This document shows positions 12,561 through 24,473 of a DNA stretch of 64,000 nt, piece after piece. The position numbers were made by a program, and so were the translations under genes. How positions within the stretch are numbered: position 1 is the first letter of the stretch; every line of letters starts with the position of its first letter. A model generated the notes under the pieces. That model had not been told where the DNA came from. It searched no databases and was given only the letters and a program-made list of their open reading frames with translations. Source of the DNA: Andrena cerasifolii (lineage: Eukaryota > Arthropoda > Insecta > Hymenoptera > Andrenidae); the NCBI RefSeq assembly GCF_050908995.1, contig NC_135120.1:3299433-3363432 (forward strand). The letters run 5' to 3'.

Positions 12561-12639
12561 CACACTCTTGACGACCGGGGGACTGTTCCTTACGGACCGA
12601 CGCCTCGCCCTTACGCCGTCCTCTTCCCATTTCCCTGAT

Positions 12640-13632
12640 AGGACTTCTTTAGAGGGGCTACTCTTGTCTTCTTGGCCTTGAAACAGTCCTTTTGCAGGTG
12701 ACCCGTTTTGCCGCAGAGCTAACAGGTTCTTGGTGGGTAGTCTGTTCGATCTTCGGGTTTGGTTGGCCTGCTCCTCTTTTCTGGGTACCTTGAATTGTCG
12801 GAGGGTTTAGCCTTCCGTTTTTCTGAGTACCTATTTCGTGACTCGACCGGGGGGCCGCGAGACATTGTCTCAATGGCCTCGATTTCTAGAGCTCTGGTCA
12901 CTGCGTCATCCGTCCGCTGCCTATGGCCCTGGAAGAGTACGTAGTTCAAGTTGGACAGATTTTTCGCCCCGTAGCGGAATTCGAGCGCCGAAACTAATTC
13001 CGCGAAACTTTCGCATTGGGCAGCGGAGAGCGTCGTAAGGACGCTTCTCGCAGTGCCCCCGAAGGAAGCGATCAAGGCTGTAGCCTTTTTTTTGGTCATT
13101 CCAACCATTTGCGCGCGAGATCGTTTCAAATTGCACCTTGTACTCCTCCCATGAATTTTTCCCATCAAACATTGTCGGTTTCATAGCGTATCCCAAACTG
13201 AGAACGTGCGGTTCCGACAAAGGGGCAGCGGCGGGCACACTGACGGGTGCGGAGACATGCGCCGGGGGAACACAATTTACAACACTATTTACAACAGACA
13301 CATTCTCCCCACCCCGAGAGTTCGCGCCGCTACCAACCGAACTATGGCCGTTTTGTAACGAGGCGGTTACGGCCTGAATTCGTTCCTCCATGTTCGATAT
13401 GCGCGGCTCGAAAGCCGCTTGTGTCTATCGGTCGGCGGCTTCCTTCTCTTCCCTGCGACGATCTTCCCTCTGCCAGCAGGCTTCGTCGTCTCTCCGCTGT
13501 TCCCGCATCTGTCCCACGATGCTTAACTGGAGGGAGGTGAATAGCTCCTGTATAGAGGCATCACCCGTCGCTACAGGAGAAAGGTTCGCAGAGGCCGCGG
13601 ATGCGCGAGTGGGCACCCTACTTGTGATACCA
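12640..13632 (-). pseudogene. Gypsy-A gag (frameshifted)
   Basis: The gag region on the minus strand is spread over three frames: 13425 upward (QELFTSLQLSIVGQMREQ), 12921-13391 (AMKPTMFDGKNSWEEYKVQF) and 12719-13168 (ATALIASFGGTARSVL, LEFRYGAKNL). A run of eight T at about 13085-13092 on the plus strand marks one frame change. The single CCHC zinc knuckle (CGKTGHLQKDC) is split by a TAG directly after its first Cys near 12719. The capsid-like part and the knuckle identify it as gag. Confidence 0.75.
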
Positions 13633-13633
13633 T

Positions 13634-13989
13634 TGTTACATTTTCGTGTAACGGGGTTACTCAGTTTGATATAATAAGGTTTAATACAACAACACAATAT
13701 GAAACTACAAGAACGGTGAACAACAAGAAATGTCTTATACAAGGATAATGCAGTAATCTCGATACGTCTCGCAGTCCTCTTATTCCAGTCGCGAGCACCA
13801 GCAGGCCTTGAATTCCGTCCAAAAGGTGCTCGCGATACATTATAAATATAATAATGACGATGATACATATGCTTCTTATGCCAACAAAGCAACATTTTAC
13901 ATTGGTTATGATATTGATACATTATAATTATGCACTTTATAATAATAAATATGTTTTCACAATTATTAGTCTCTACCGATGGCGCCACA
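13634..13989 (-). mobile_element. Gypsy-A 5' LTR
   Basis: On the minus strand the segment starts TGTGGCGCC and ends GAAAATGTAACA, directly followed after one base by TGGTATCACAAGTAGGG (13616-13632), a plausible tRNA primer-binding site. Length is about 356 bp. The matching 3' LTR is absent because the copy is truncated near 9920, so the borders rest on the TG..CA ends and the primer site only. Confidence 0.6.
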
Positions 13990-14690
13990 TAGTGATCGCA
14001 ACAGAGATGAGCTACACATAACCGATGTGATTGAACCTACATAACGAGTACGTAAGCTCATCGACGTTGCTCTCGATGTGGAGTTCAAGAATTGTACATG
14101 GTACGTGTGCGTGTGTAAAAAATAATACTTATCACATATTCAACTCGTTCCTCTCGACGAACCATATCCTGATTGACACTGGTAATGAGTCGTTGTGGCG
14201 ATGCATCCACCTTTCTTAAAGACTGTGCATGGTAGGGATTCTCCATAGGTAGGGGTAGGGGTGTAGTCATATCGCAGTCCTCACCGACCATTTAGGTATC
14301 TCGATCCTTGTTCAAAGTACAGCTACTGTTCTTCTCTTTCTTCTCACCATCTTTCTTCTTCTTCTTCGTTGACATAGCAAGATGCTCACGTACGCTTCTA
14401 TACCCTCGCGCAACCGAACACATATGCATGACGTGTCATCGTCTATGAATTCCCACGATATATTTTTTATGCAAATACTTCATATACTGTCACTTGCTTC
14501 TTCCATCTACATTTTCTGCTCAATATACACTTCTTCCTACACTGTTTTTTTTTCATACACTGTGTTTTTTAATATTTTTTTACCTTCATTGCGTTTCTTT
14601 TTCTTTTCATTTTTCGAACTACGTATAACTTCACTACTACATTCAACACCACAACCACCAACATACTATACTTCTGTACATATATGCTTG
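13990..14690. other. Intergenic
   Basis: No convincing gene. Pyrimidine-rich stretches (TTCTTCTTC type) lie around 14330-14370, and an AT-rich stretch follows up to the promoter of the next feature. No polB-like sequence was seen here, although in the intact copy at 35 kb polB lies divergently upstream of the same gene. Confidence 0.4.
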
Positions 14691-14697
14691 TGAACAA

Positions 14698-14810
14698 CTA
14701 TAAAAGAACTGTCGATCGGTCTAACAGACCACATTAAATCGAGTACGTTCGTGCCTGCGCAGTTAGTATCCGCAACCGTTCAGTAGACTCTACCATAGTG
14801 TGTATTCAAA
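14698..14810 (+). promoter_or_regulatory. Likely promoter of Polinton gene copy B
   Basis: CTATAAAAG at about 14698-14706 is a clear TATA box. Arthropod-type initiator matches (CAGTTAG near 14760 and TTCAGTAG near 14780) lie between it and the ATG at 14811. The copy at 35 kb has a comparable CTATTTAAG box with TCAGT motifs upstream of its ATG. Confidence 0.5.
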
Positions 14811-15355
14811 ATGCTTAACCGACGTTTCAACGACACTTCCTACATGGTCGAGAACCATCTCAACCGATGCAACAATACGGATTTTCCTAATAAACAGCAT
14901 CGTCCGAATATTAGGTACATATACGTCTGTATACTTTTTGATTTATGCGAAACCACTCGAATCATCATCATCAACTCTGTGCGTGTGTTTCTTACAGTGA
15001 TAAACCTGCTCCATCACCGAAGAAATCCAACATACGCATCATGGGGCGCGATTATCCATTGACATTGACCACATACAAACGCCTAGTAATTGGAAATCGC
15101 GATAGTCGACAACAAATTCAATGAACTGCGTTTCACTATGCCTATGTGGAAGCTTCTGTTGCAACAGGAGTCTGAGATACTTCAACGTTTCCGTAACGGC
15201 ACAACATCCTGACATCAAGAGCCTATCAGCGTTGACCATTTACGCATCGATTTTACACGAATAAACTCTCAACGAATTGCCAAAATATCGGATGGTAATT
15301 CCACACTATACATGGCCGAAGCTACGATACACCAGATGTTCAAATACGATCGCTG

Positions 15356-17129
15356 TGTAACGTCCCACGATTTTTCGCGCACTCTTATTCCAAATTCCAC
15401 AAGTAAACCTCGAAATCACTCCACTAAACTCTATGAAACTCAACTCCTACCCCATCTCCTCAATCGCCGATCACCTTGATGTTGCACCCTAGTGGTCAAC
15501 AACACAAGATGATCGATACAAAACTCTACCTCGATGATGTATCTTAGAGATCCCCATCACGAGATGAGCGATACAAACCTCCACCTCGCTGATATACCTT
15601 AGTGGTCCCCATCACGAGATGGTCGTTTCAAAACCCTCTTCGCCTATTCGTCCTACAAGGCACGAATCATTCTTTTAAAAACGAATTCAAACAAGTCCCT
15701 CATTACAAAATCCCTCTTAAATAGAGACCAAGTCTCAATCCCCTCTTTACGACTCATGAAGTCCAAACAATCTATCCCCTATTCCTATCAAACACCCGAA
15801 ATCCAATCGAAGAGTTGAGTATCTCCAAATACCGTTTATAAAAACCCCAGTAACCCAATTACGACGCAATTGGCGTACGTGACAAAAATATGGCTATTAA
15901 TAGCCATACCGTTTATAAAAACCCCGGAAGTCATACTGCGTCTTATTCCGAAATGTGTCAAGGTCTTTACCGCGCGTCACCCCCGCAATATTCCTGTGAA
16001 AACACATAAATACGAGGTCCTGCGAGACCGCGTCCTCTTTCATCGATATTGTTTTGCCGAAATAGCATCAAAAGTATCAAACAGTGTTAAAGATCTTCAA
16101 CCTCATTCAACCTGTTCATTCAATCTTAATCAAAGTGTTAAAGATTTATTATTATACTCATCAGTGAGTCAATATTCATTATTCATTCAAATATTAAAGT
16201 GTTAAAGCCAGTGTTCAACGGCATCTACTGTAAGCATTTATTACTATTATTATATCTTATTGTTCATCTCCATACTACCAAATTCATTACTGTTAATATA
16301 TATATTCATATTATTAACGTCTATTATCTACATATATATATATATCTTTTCTTTTATACTTTCTATATATTTTCATATTACCTTATATTAATAACGCTTA
16401 TTGCATTAAAAAGCTTATTGCTATTCATCTATTATTTTGTATACCATTTTATATATTGCTAATAGCTATATCATTTTTCTCTATTATTGTATGTCATATT
16501 CATATTTTCATATTACAATTTATATACATGTTTTGCGCTAACAAATTCCCACGCTTTGTTAAAACGCATAAACCAGGCTAATAAACCGCTTTGTTATTAA
16601 CCACGTCTCGAATTATTGTGTATACCCCAGAATCATAAGGATTCCCTACGAAATCAAGCTGCCGCATCAGCTGATTCGCGAGAGCGTGCCCAGTGTTTAT
16701 AAACACACCGCTGCATGAGCCGTGCAATCTATAGAAGAACTAAACGCGGTTTCTTTTATACTAATGCAACACTAAATCCTACTTCGTAAACCAAAACAAA
16801 TACGAAGTACCGTAACGGGTGTGCTCTAAATACACATTTGCCTTCCCCAAACCCTCAGTGTGGCGGATTTAATATTCGTCGCCTGAGTCCCTCTCAAACC
16901 CTCAGTGTGGCGGATTTAGTATTCGTCACCTGAGTCCTCTCAAACCCTCAGTGTGGCGGATTTAATATTCGTCGCCTGAGTCCTCTCTAACCCCTCAGTG
17001 TGGCGGATTTAATATTCGTCGCCTGAGTCCCTCTCAAACCCTCTGTGTGGCGGATTTAGTATTCGTCGCCTGAGCTTTTTCCTCCTCCCATTGTCGACGT
17101 CCCCAAAAGACCTCACCCGGGACGTGACA
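15356..17129 (+). mobile_element. Gypsy-type solo LTR with 4-bp target duplication
   Basis: The segment starts TGTAACGTCCCACG and ends GGGACGTGACA, and is flanked by GCTG at 15352-15355 and 17130-17133. It is 1774 bp long, with no internal region. It carries TATA-like CCGTTTATAAAAACCCC twice (about 15831 and 15907) and five tandem copies of a ~47-bp unit (core CCTCAGTGTGGCGGATTT) at about 16846-17075. Its first 13 bases equal those of the LTR at 29359, so both belong to related gypsy families. Strand is assigned by the TATA order and the TG start. Confidence 0.85.
16846..17075 (+). repeat. ~47-bp tandem repeat inside solo LTR
   Basis: Five copies of a unit containing CCTCAGTGTGGCGGATTTA and TATTCGTCGCCTGAG, with single-base differences between copies. 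They lie near the 3' end of the solo LTR. Confidence 0.85.
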
Positions 17130-17289
17130 GCTGCATCGATCATATGTTCTCTCAGTTATCAGAAATTCTGTATTCCGGAAACAGCAAGTACGCATCCTTT
17201 GACGACATAATACGTACCGCTACGGTACCGAACGCGGACTATGAAAAACTCATTACCGAAAGCGAATACTACGAATTAGTTAGACTGTG

Positions 17290-19130
17290 AATTATTAGCG
17301 TTAGGCTTGGGTTCGATGATACGCGATGCTCGCCACAATAGTACAAACATGTCTATATGCTTTATCAATAAATACACCACTTTTGCCACATAGTTTGTCA
17401 TTTCTTCTGCCCGGCGCAGTATTGTCATATGTGAAAGATTAATAGATTTATATTTATTTACCTGTGTTCGGCTTACCTCGTATACCACCTTCAGTAGCAG
17501 TTCCTTGAAAAACGGGCCTGAGGTAAATGGTTGGCATATCTTCGCAAGCTCCAATGCCACGATGTAACTTCAATGCAAAGCAGCATCGTTGATAGGTCCC
17601 TCCTCCTAAGAACAAATTAAACAATGGTTTAGCATGCCACTTCATGTTCTTCAAAACCTGACAATCATACAGTATTCTTAGGAAGATAACTTACATCGTT
17701 CTGTGATTCTTCGTCTGCTACTATTGTAGGATGAATAATAATCACTGATTTAACAGCGAGGTGTATATGTATATTTATTAAATGAAGTAAGTGAAGAATG
17801 TAAAGAAGTATAAATTCCGATGTTCGCGCTTGCGACTCGCAACGGTCTCTGCTGCTAGCGGCGCGTCGCCCGGCCACTTTTTAGAAAAAGTGGCAACGCA
17901 CGGCTACGTCGAGCATCGATTGTTAATCGACGTCAATTCGGTCGCCGGCAAAATAATGTCATGCTACGCATTTTCGGTCTGCTTTGACCTTGACGCGCGC
18001 GCCCGCGTTAGTATTGGACTTCGCGGCCCTACACTATTAATGCTGCCTTCAGCGTTTCAATTTCCTCAAGTCTCTACTCCGGTGACAGATGAACGTAGTC
18101 CTTGGAATGAGACCCCGTATAGTGCTGCTGGATATTATATTTTTTTAATTGTTTCATTGCTTTGTGACACACTAAACACGCTGCGGCACCTTTATGTTCC
18201 GCGAAAAAAAGGCTTCTTCCCACAATGGGTTGAAGAAGGTGCTACACCCCGTACTTTTCTTCGCGTTGGTACTTCCGGCCATGATTAATTTTCGAAGTTA
18301 TGTTACTCGGTTCACTAATGAATACGAATTGACAAGCCTGTTCAAATTGTTTCACCTCGAAACTGTTGACCTGCTAATTTGTCCGCTGCGTAGGGTTAGG
18401 GTGGGAAAATCCTTAGCCCTGGATCCCTGCAAACTCATTTAGCAGGTCAAATACAATTAATTTCGCGGTGCCTAAAAGAAATTGGATCATCGTAATTTTC
18501 ATTTTGGAATGCGGATTGAGGTACATCCATACCGTAATTTTATTACAAACACAAAATTGTTTAGTTTTTTGGTGTCAGGCTACTACAACGGACCCTAAAC
18601 TGCGCGCAACTGAACAACTTTGCCGTTCCGAAACTCTTGCGCCATTTGCAATTGCCGCGTTTTTTATATAAAAAAATGTTTATTCCCTTCTCGAAGTACA
18701 TAATAATATGGCCTGAAAGTTTTAAAAAGACTGTATGTATAGATTCCTTACAAAAACTTTCCCAAAAGAACCTTGATCTTTGCTGATTACGCCGCCAATC
18801 GATTCCTTATGACCACAATGAAGGGAAGTACATGAACAATTGATTACCATAATTTCAAGTTAACTTCATTAAAAAACAGTTCGATATACATGCCATAAGC
18901 GTCCTCTCTTCGGATTCGGTCACATATTTCTATTGAAATTACTATCATACAGAGAAATGTATTTTGTAGAAAGAACATAGGAAAATACGATAATTTTCTC
19001 TTGGATTTTTAAAATCACGACCTTGAGCTAAAATATTTCACTGCGACAACAGCTTCTTTTTTTCGGTACCAAATGTAATTAAATACGGCGATCTTTCTCA
19101 ATTATAGGGAAGAAATTCAATACTATTAGT
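17290..19130. other. TE debris and intergenic sequence
   Basis: Apart from the hAT-like remnant listed separately, I see no supported gene. An open stretch at 17791-18288 on the plus strand has no motif I recognise. GC-rich patches near 17820-18010 stand out from an AT-rich background. Confidence 0.4.
17460..17640 (-). pseudogene. hAT/ZBED-like transposase exon remnant
   Basis: The minus-strand frame reads CFALKLHR then ALELAKICQPFTSGPFFKEL and LLKVVYE, up to a GTAAGC at about 17472. The A-x-x-A-K...KPFT-x-G-x-F-x-K pattern resembles the region after the BED finger in ZBED/hAT-derived proteins. It is only about 60 residues and may be one exon or a fossil fragment; the downstream continuation to 17276 contains ISLS-like NLSHMTILRRAEEM, which also fits that family. 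Assignment is tentative. Confidence 0.4.
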
Positions 19131-19131
19131 A

Positions 19132-20089
19132 GGGTAGACCAGGGCGAATCGGATCACTTTGGTTTCGATGGTGAAAAAAATAGTAGTCAAATATTAAAAA
19201 TCTAATTTCTTATTAAAATATATTCGTAACCAGTACACCTTTGGCTAGAACATTGATTAATTATAATAAGTATAAAAAATTGAAATTCATCATAAGATTC
19301 TTTCATTTATAAACAAAACACGAAAAAGTGAGAAATATACCTCGAGTTTCGGGGCGAATTGGATAACCTAGAAATCTCTGAAGAACCTGAAATTTTCAGA
19401 ACAAAACCTTTAGAATCAACATAAACAAATCTAATTTAATGACAGTGAAGTCAAGTGACACTATTTAGAACACAGATTGGAAGGATATTGCAGTTTTTCG
19501 CCGCCTGTATTAGAACAATTCTTGTGGTATCACTCTTCTCAGACAATATTCGGAAAGTGGACAAATTAATTTTTTACCACAGTAAGTATATTTCTTTAGA
19601 TTTAATGTTTATCACAGCTTCCTTTATTTATTTATTTTTTTTTTTTTGACACCATGATCCCTGATTGGTCTTTTTTTTTTGTACGTACGAACCATCGGTA
19701 TATAAACAATTATCATATTTATAATCATAAAAAAACACAAATGAAAGAAAAGAGAGATCCGATTCGCTCCAAATGACGTGATCCGATTCGCCCCATAAAC
19801 TAATAACAATAAACACATTTGAATTTTCAAGCTTACTTTTTATTTTAAATACGAAGGTTATATTCGGACCAAAATTGTAACGTTCGCGTGCGTCTATCTC
19901 ACTGAAACCGTATGCCACGTCTAACCACTGACTTAAAACAATTAACGAGCTAATGCGGTAGGTGCAGAGGAGAGGGACGAGGTACTACGAACGATCGGAA
20001 TTCTCATTTCTATCGCGATGTAAGAAATACAGACTAAATTCTTATTTTGATCCGATGTGCCCTGTGATCCGATTCGCTCTGGTCTACCC
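19132..20089. mobile_element. Short inverted-repeat DNA element
   Basis: The ends are inverted copies of GGGTAGACCAGRGCGAATCG, followed by GATCAC. The 8-mer TATTAGTA lies immediately left (19124-19131) and again at 20094-20101, four bases beyond the right end, so a target duplication is suggestive but not exact. Further copies of the motif GATCCGATTCGC occur inside, near 19756 and 19781, and a GGCGAATTGGAT variant at about 19352. No transposase is visible. Confidence 0.65.
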
Positions 20090-20817
20090 CATATATTAGT
20101 ATAAATGGTTTCCCTTATAATAATTCATAAATTCAATCTGTTTCTTTAAAAATAGGCAAGCATGGGAAAATTGAAAGTCCTATTTTCTAAAGAAATTCGA
20201 AAGCAGTAGAGTAACTTATATCACATTTTATTTCAACCAATATGCCTGACGTTGGCCAGAAAAGTAATCGATTTGTAGTGAAATAATCTACTCTTCTTCC
20301 ACAGTAATTGTAACTGTCCAAAACTATTTTCCAATTTAAACCCTGTTTATGTTCCACAAATTTAGTTTTGTATATGTAACATACCGCTACCTACCGCCAT
20401 AAATTTTTCTTTTAATATTCCATATTAATCATTGTTTCATTCTAAACAGTAATATTAGTACTAAGGATTTGCGAGCGCCATGATACCCAACAAGAAACAA
20501 TGTACTAGCGAACGCGCAACGCACGCGCATTACCGCCCTTTTTTCAAACGACGAACTCAGTGCCACGAGCGAACCAAGCGCGCGTGCGTAAACCGCACAT
20601 TCAACCGGACGCCGAATAACCCAAGTGTAGTGCGCGACCGGCGGGAACCGGATGCTAATTCTAATTGGTGCGCGAGTTCGCGCAGCAAGTGATTGGCGAG
20701 AGCAAAGTCTCGCCAAACCGTATAAATACAGGCGCGCCAGCAGCCTAAATTCAGACTTGGTTTTGCCAACGAACCAAACAGTAGCCGCTCAGTTTATCTT
20801 AAATCGACGTCCTAATA

Positions 20818-21067
20818 CCTCCTTCAATTCCGAGGTCGCTTTAATTAGCCCCCTCACTTTCAATTACGAGGTCGCTTTAATTAGCCCCCTCTCCTTCAAA
20901 TCCGAAGTCGCTTTAACTAGCACTTCAATTTCAATTCCGAGGTCGCTTTAATTAGCCCCCTCACCTTCAATTCCGAGGTCGCTTTAATTAGCCCCCTCTC
21001 CTTCAATTCCGAGGTCGCTTTAATTAGCCCCCTCTCCTTCAATTCTGAGGTCGCTTTAATTAACCCC
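20818..21067 (+). repeat. ~33-bp tandem repeat in LTR
   Basis: About eight copies of a unit containing GAGGTCGCTTTAATTAGCCC with spacers of the type CCTCWCYTTCAATTCC. Minor variants include TAACTAGCACT in one copy. Confidence 0.85.
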
Positions 21068-21477
21068 CTCAGCTTACATACTCCAACGCGTGGGCCAGCT
21101 AATAGGCACCAGAAGAAATTACCATTTTGAAGGAAGGACGTCGACCAAATCAACTTCCATCTGGGGACGCCCTAACCGGCTACCTGGCTACCATCCGAGA
21201 TCGCTTTAACTAGCACTCGGCTTCCATCCTAGAAAGCGTGGGCAAGCTGATAGGCAACAGGAAGCCAGTACGAAATCGGGAGAAGGAATCCTCTCGAATA
21301 CCCTATTCAAACGACCTAGCGTCATTCCTTGTATTACATTTATATTACCGACTTAGCGTCGAGACTCTTGTTCAATTAGCGATCTAGCATCGTACTATTT
21401 AACTAATTAACCATTATATACCGAAATCGGCTAAAAACGAATCTTTGCGTTCAGTCCTACCGACCAAAGGGCCAAAT

Positions 21478-21655
21478 TCTATTTCTTATCGACCAAGCGT
21501 AATTTTCGTTACTTTAATACCGACCGAAGCGTGTAAATCTATTTCTTATCGACCAAGCGTAATTTTTGTTACTTTAATGTCAACCGAAGCATCTAAATCT
21601 ATTTCTTATCGACCAAGCGTAATTTTTCGTTACTTTAATACTGACCGATACGTTA
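21478..21655 (+). repeat. 60-bp tandem repeat in LTR
   Basis: Three copies of a 60-bp unit starting TATTTCTTATCGACCAAGCG and ending in an ACCGAAGC-type block. The copies are near-identical. Confidence 0.85.
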
Positions 21656-22319
21656 TTACGCAATTATCAATTGTTCGATCAATTTATAATCTAATTCCCA
21701 CGACACCGTGTCGTAATATATGTTCAGATCCAACCAAGCGTCAAACTCTTTATTTTGAATAAACTACTTTTGTTATATTATGGTAAAGAAGGACTTCTTG
21801 AAATTCATTTCTTTATCTGACGCCACCCGAACCAATCCCACAATTCCACGAGTAACCGCTCTATTCGTGGAATCTTCTGTGTACAAACGGCACGACCCGT
21901 TCTAAATCGTTACAGATAACATCTTTTGGTATTCGTGAACATACCATTAGGCCACCATACAGTGGTATTCGTTCTGTACTGAAAGTAGTTTACGTTTTCC
22001 GTGATCGCTTTAGTGCTTTACAATAGGGTACGTACCAATTATGTCGTTACCCATAAAAGTCCTAAACAGAAGAATCCTTTCAAAGTGGGCTGATTACCAT
22101 TTTCTCTGGACACATTTTGTTTTCTCCAAGTAAAATATGGTTTTGTCTCGAGCTTCCCATTGTTGCTCCAACACGATCACCGAAAAGGCCCACTTTATGC
22201 TTTTATGACACCCCCGACAGCTAAATGTTCGCTTGGCCGCGACTGACATTCCCAGCTCCGTCACTGTGTGCGTTAGCGATCTCAAGCGGTAGGTTAAAAT
22301 ATGCTCACGCACACGATAC

Positions 22320-22800
22320 GGAGGGTTAATTGAGATTTGAAAAATATTCAAATTTTTGTATGCAATAATAATAATAATTTTGTTCAAAGTTATAATGATA
22401 GCAGTAAGAAGGGTTTAAAAAAGTTTGTCGCTGGCGAACATGATTTTGGCTGTCATAGTCATCGAAAACAAAAACCGCAAAATTTGTCTTAATCCAATTG
22501 CAACACAGAAAACTATGTTTTTCCAAAAAATTAATGTTTTCATTTGAAATACTACCATTTTTGTGCTTTTCAACATTATTCATTCGAAATGAACTAAACG
22601 ATACGGTAACCACACTCATATAGATTAAGAAAAATGTTACGTTTTTTGTTTCAAATGATTACGACAGCCAAAATCATGCTCGCCAGCAAGAAGCTTTTTT
22701 TCAAACACCTCTTACTATTACCATTATAAATTTGAACCAAAGTATTATTATTGCATACAAAAATTTAAACATATTTTTCAAATTTCAATTAATAAAAGTA
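22320..22800. repeat. Inverted repeat with ~150-bp arms
   Basis: The left arm 22325-22475 and right arm 22640-22793 are imperfect inverted copies: TTAATTGARATTTGAAAAAT at the ends, TTTTTGTATGCAATAATAAT next, and CATGATTTTGGCTGTC near the loop. This is a foldback MITE candidate; no target duplication was recognised. Confidence 0.65.
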
Positions 22801-23128
22801 AAGAGATTGGAATTATAATATTCAATACGTTTCTTTTAAAAATTCCCCAAAATGTGCCTTATTTTCGAAGCGTCAAACTCTGGAAACCCCAGCGGCAGCC
22901 TGTGACGCTCCGATCCCACTACTGCAACCGCTCCCCACTCCGTTGGCGGACTCGCTTGTACCTGAGCGAGCTCGGAGCTCGAGCTCGAATGTGCGCTCGC
23001 GTCCGGAATTGAGGGTCCTGTGCATGCCTGTACTATATAATACGTAATATCCACAAAATATATATCCACGGGAAAAAGTGTCAAAAAAAAGAAAAAAAAG
23101 AGTATGGAGTTAGGGGAGGGGAGGGGGG

Positions 23129-23190
23129 GGATTGAACCCTAAACTATCCTCGTGACAATCTGACGCGCTACCGTTGTGTCCACGGAATCT
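23129..23190 (-). repeat. tRNA-like SINE head
   Basis: On the minus strand the order is TGTGTCCAC then ACAACGGTAGCGCG (box A type), followed about 30 bases later by GGGTTCAATCCC (box B type). The spacing fits an internal Pol III promoter of a tRNA-derived SINE. The cloverleaf is degenerate, so a functional tRNA is unlikely. Confidence 0.5.
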
Positions 23191-23384
23191 TCTTGGGTGT
23201 AGGTTACTATAGATGGTATATATCGGGATTACTGCGTACTTTAAAAACTTTAAATTATAATATCTTGAAAACGAAAGCCCATTCAACAAAAAGCCGAAAT
23301 GGTATTTTCCTACTACATGCGTATTTAACTGTATGTAAGATCCGGGCCGAATAAATAAGGCTGAAAGCGTAACCAAAAGGCGAG

Positions 23385-23506
23385 GGTGAAGAAGAATTTG
23401 GCCCGATCGCGGCGAGACGTGACCGATGGCACATTTTCTCGGTACAAGGAGGGCTCGCTCTGACCGACGGGCACGTCAAAAAACAAAGCGGGCGACCGGA
23501 GCTCAC
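23385..23506 (-). repeat. Dispersed repeat, copy 2
   Basis: Inverted copy of the repeat at about 400-520, recognisable from GAGCTCCGGTCGCCCGCTT and AGAGCGAGCCCTCCT on the minus strand. Confidence 0.6.
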
Positions 23507-23859
23507 GCATGTCACGGCGTCCGAAAATTCTTCATCATTTCCTTGCATGTAAGTATGCTTCATTATTATTAATTAAGGTGTACGCATAATGAAACGAAAA
23601 TATTTTCAAGGAATAAGTTATTGTTTCATTACATGTGTAAAATAATAGTCTGCGCAGATTTTTGGTAACCTATTTCTTTATTGAAATATGTATCTTTTTA
23701 GTTTCAAGTCCCTTGGAAGGAAATTCATTTCTTCTCGTCAGTAGGAGAAGCACAAGAGGAAATATTATATTTGGTAAGTGACGTTTACATTTATTTATAT
23801 ATAATAATACGTATGATATTAGTTTAGTGCTTATTACAAATATTTCGTTTTTTACAGGT

Positions 23860-24010
23860 TGGAATATTCAACAAAAAAGTAAAGTACACTCGCTGAGCTG
23901 CTTTGCGCCATTTCGAGTATATAAGCTTTACTGGCTGCATCGCGCCGTATCTTATTATAACATTATTCGATAGGCTGCATTGTGCCGTGTCTCGAGTATA
24001 ACAACTTTCC
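23860..24010 (+). repeat. ~45-bp degenerate tandem repeat
   Basis: Three imperfect units beginning GCTGC (GCTGCTTTGCGCCATTTCGA, GCTGCATCGCGCCGTATCTT, GCTGCATTGTGCCGTGTCTC). The stretch 23530-23860 is AT-rich; it contains splice-like TTTTTAG and GTAAGT signals around 23700-23773 bounding an open stretch, but nothing recognisable. Confidence 0.55.
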
Positions 24011-24052
24011 AAAAAAGTTGGGCGTCTGCCATCGCATAATCGCCACGCTTAT

Positions 24053-24240
24053 ATCTATACTATTATATAAAGAGAGAGCCGATTTTTATGTTTGCGCAAA
24101 ACTCAAGACCTATTGAACCGATCTTCCTGAAATTTTAACACGATATTCCTGGATACTCTAGGACGGATATAGGTTATGTAGCATGTCTAAAAAACGCGTT
24201 ATTAACATGGAACGAAGAAGCGCCTGGTATGTGTTACGCT
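24053..24240 (+). repeat. Possible Helitron-type 5' end fragment
   Basis: CTATACTATTATATAAAGAG followed by ACCTATTGAACCGATCTTCC resembles the 5' end and sub-terminal part of insect Helitron or related interspersed elements. No 3' CTRR end with hairpin was located, so the assignment is weak. Confidence 0.3.
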
Positions 24241-24473
24241 GGAGGGAAAATAAATCTCCCAAAGAAGAGAATGTTATCTTTTCCGAAATATTATGAAGAA
24301 ATTAATCTTTTTTTTTTGAAAATACTTAATTTCCTTAAAAGATATTAATTCTAATAAACATGAATCAGTCACGCTAATATCTCGGGTGAAGCAGAGATGA
24401 AAATTCGAGTTAGGCACTGCGAAGGGCAGCCTTCGCCACGGGGTACCAAGCCGCATCTCCTTGACGAGCGTCG

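Larger units (their letters stand above)
14811..17290 (+). pseudogene. Polinton-associated spliced gene, copy B, split by an LTR
   Basis: Diverged homologue of the gene at 34510-35354. Exon 1 runs from ATG 14811 to 14914; the intron is 14915-14997 (GTACAT...TTCTTACAG) and exon 2 starts at 14998, in the same phase (AG|T) as the other copy. Shared blocks after the junction include IRIMGRDYPLT and YKRL, then MWKLLLQQESEILQRF, then MAEATIHQMFKYDRC. The gypsy solo LTR 15356-17129 interrupts it, and the match resumes at 17134 with IDHMFSQLSEILY and SKYASFDDIIRTATV, ending at TGA 17287-17289. Small deletions or frameshifts near 15090 and a break near 15205 also disable it. The function is unknown; the matching intron in both copies argues that it is a real spliced gene. 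Confidence 0.8.
20640..21911 (+). mobile_element. Gypsy-type LTR with two internal tandem arrays
   Basis: A TATA box (CGTATAAATACAG, about 20719) sits in a GC-rich promoter-like stretch. It is followed by about eight copies of a ~33-bp unit (core GAGGTCGCTTTAATTAGCCC, 20818-21067), then the GCGTGGGCCAGCT/ATAGGCACCA block, then three copies of a 60-bp unit (core CTTATCGACCAAGCGTAATT, about 21478-21655). A plausible 3' end is the ...CGTTACA at about 21911, with TTTTGGTATTCGTGAACATA downstream, a layout like the LTR end and primer site at 30372. The 5' border is not defined. The sequence 7430-7900 is a second, inverted copy. Confidence 0.6.

Noticed and set aside
14382..14693. 103-codon frame upstream of the Polinton gene copy B
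   Set aside because: Low-complexity Phe/Ser/Ile composition from pyrimidine-rich DNA, and no homology to polB, which occupies the equivalent position in copy A.
16846..17075. CRISPR-like array (regular ~47-bp repeats)
   Set aside because: The whole unit is repeated with no unique spacers, and it lies inside a eukaryotic LTR.
17791..18288. 165-codon plus-strand frame
   Set aside because: No recognisable domain, no repeat relation and no clear splice or promoter context; left as intergenic.
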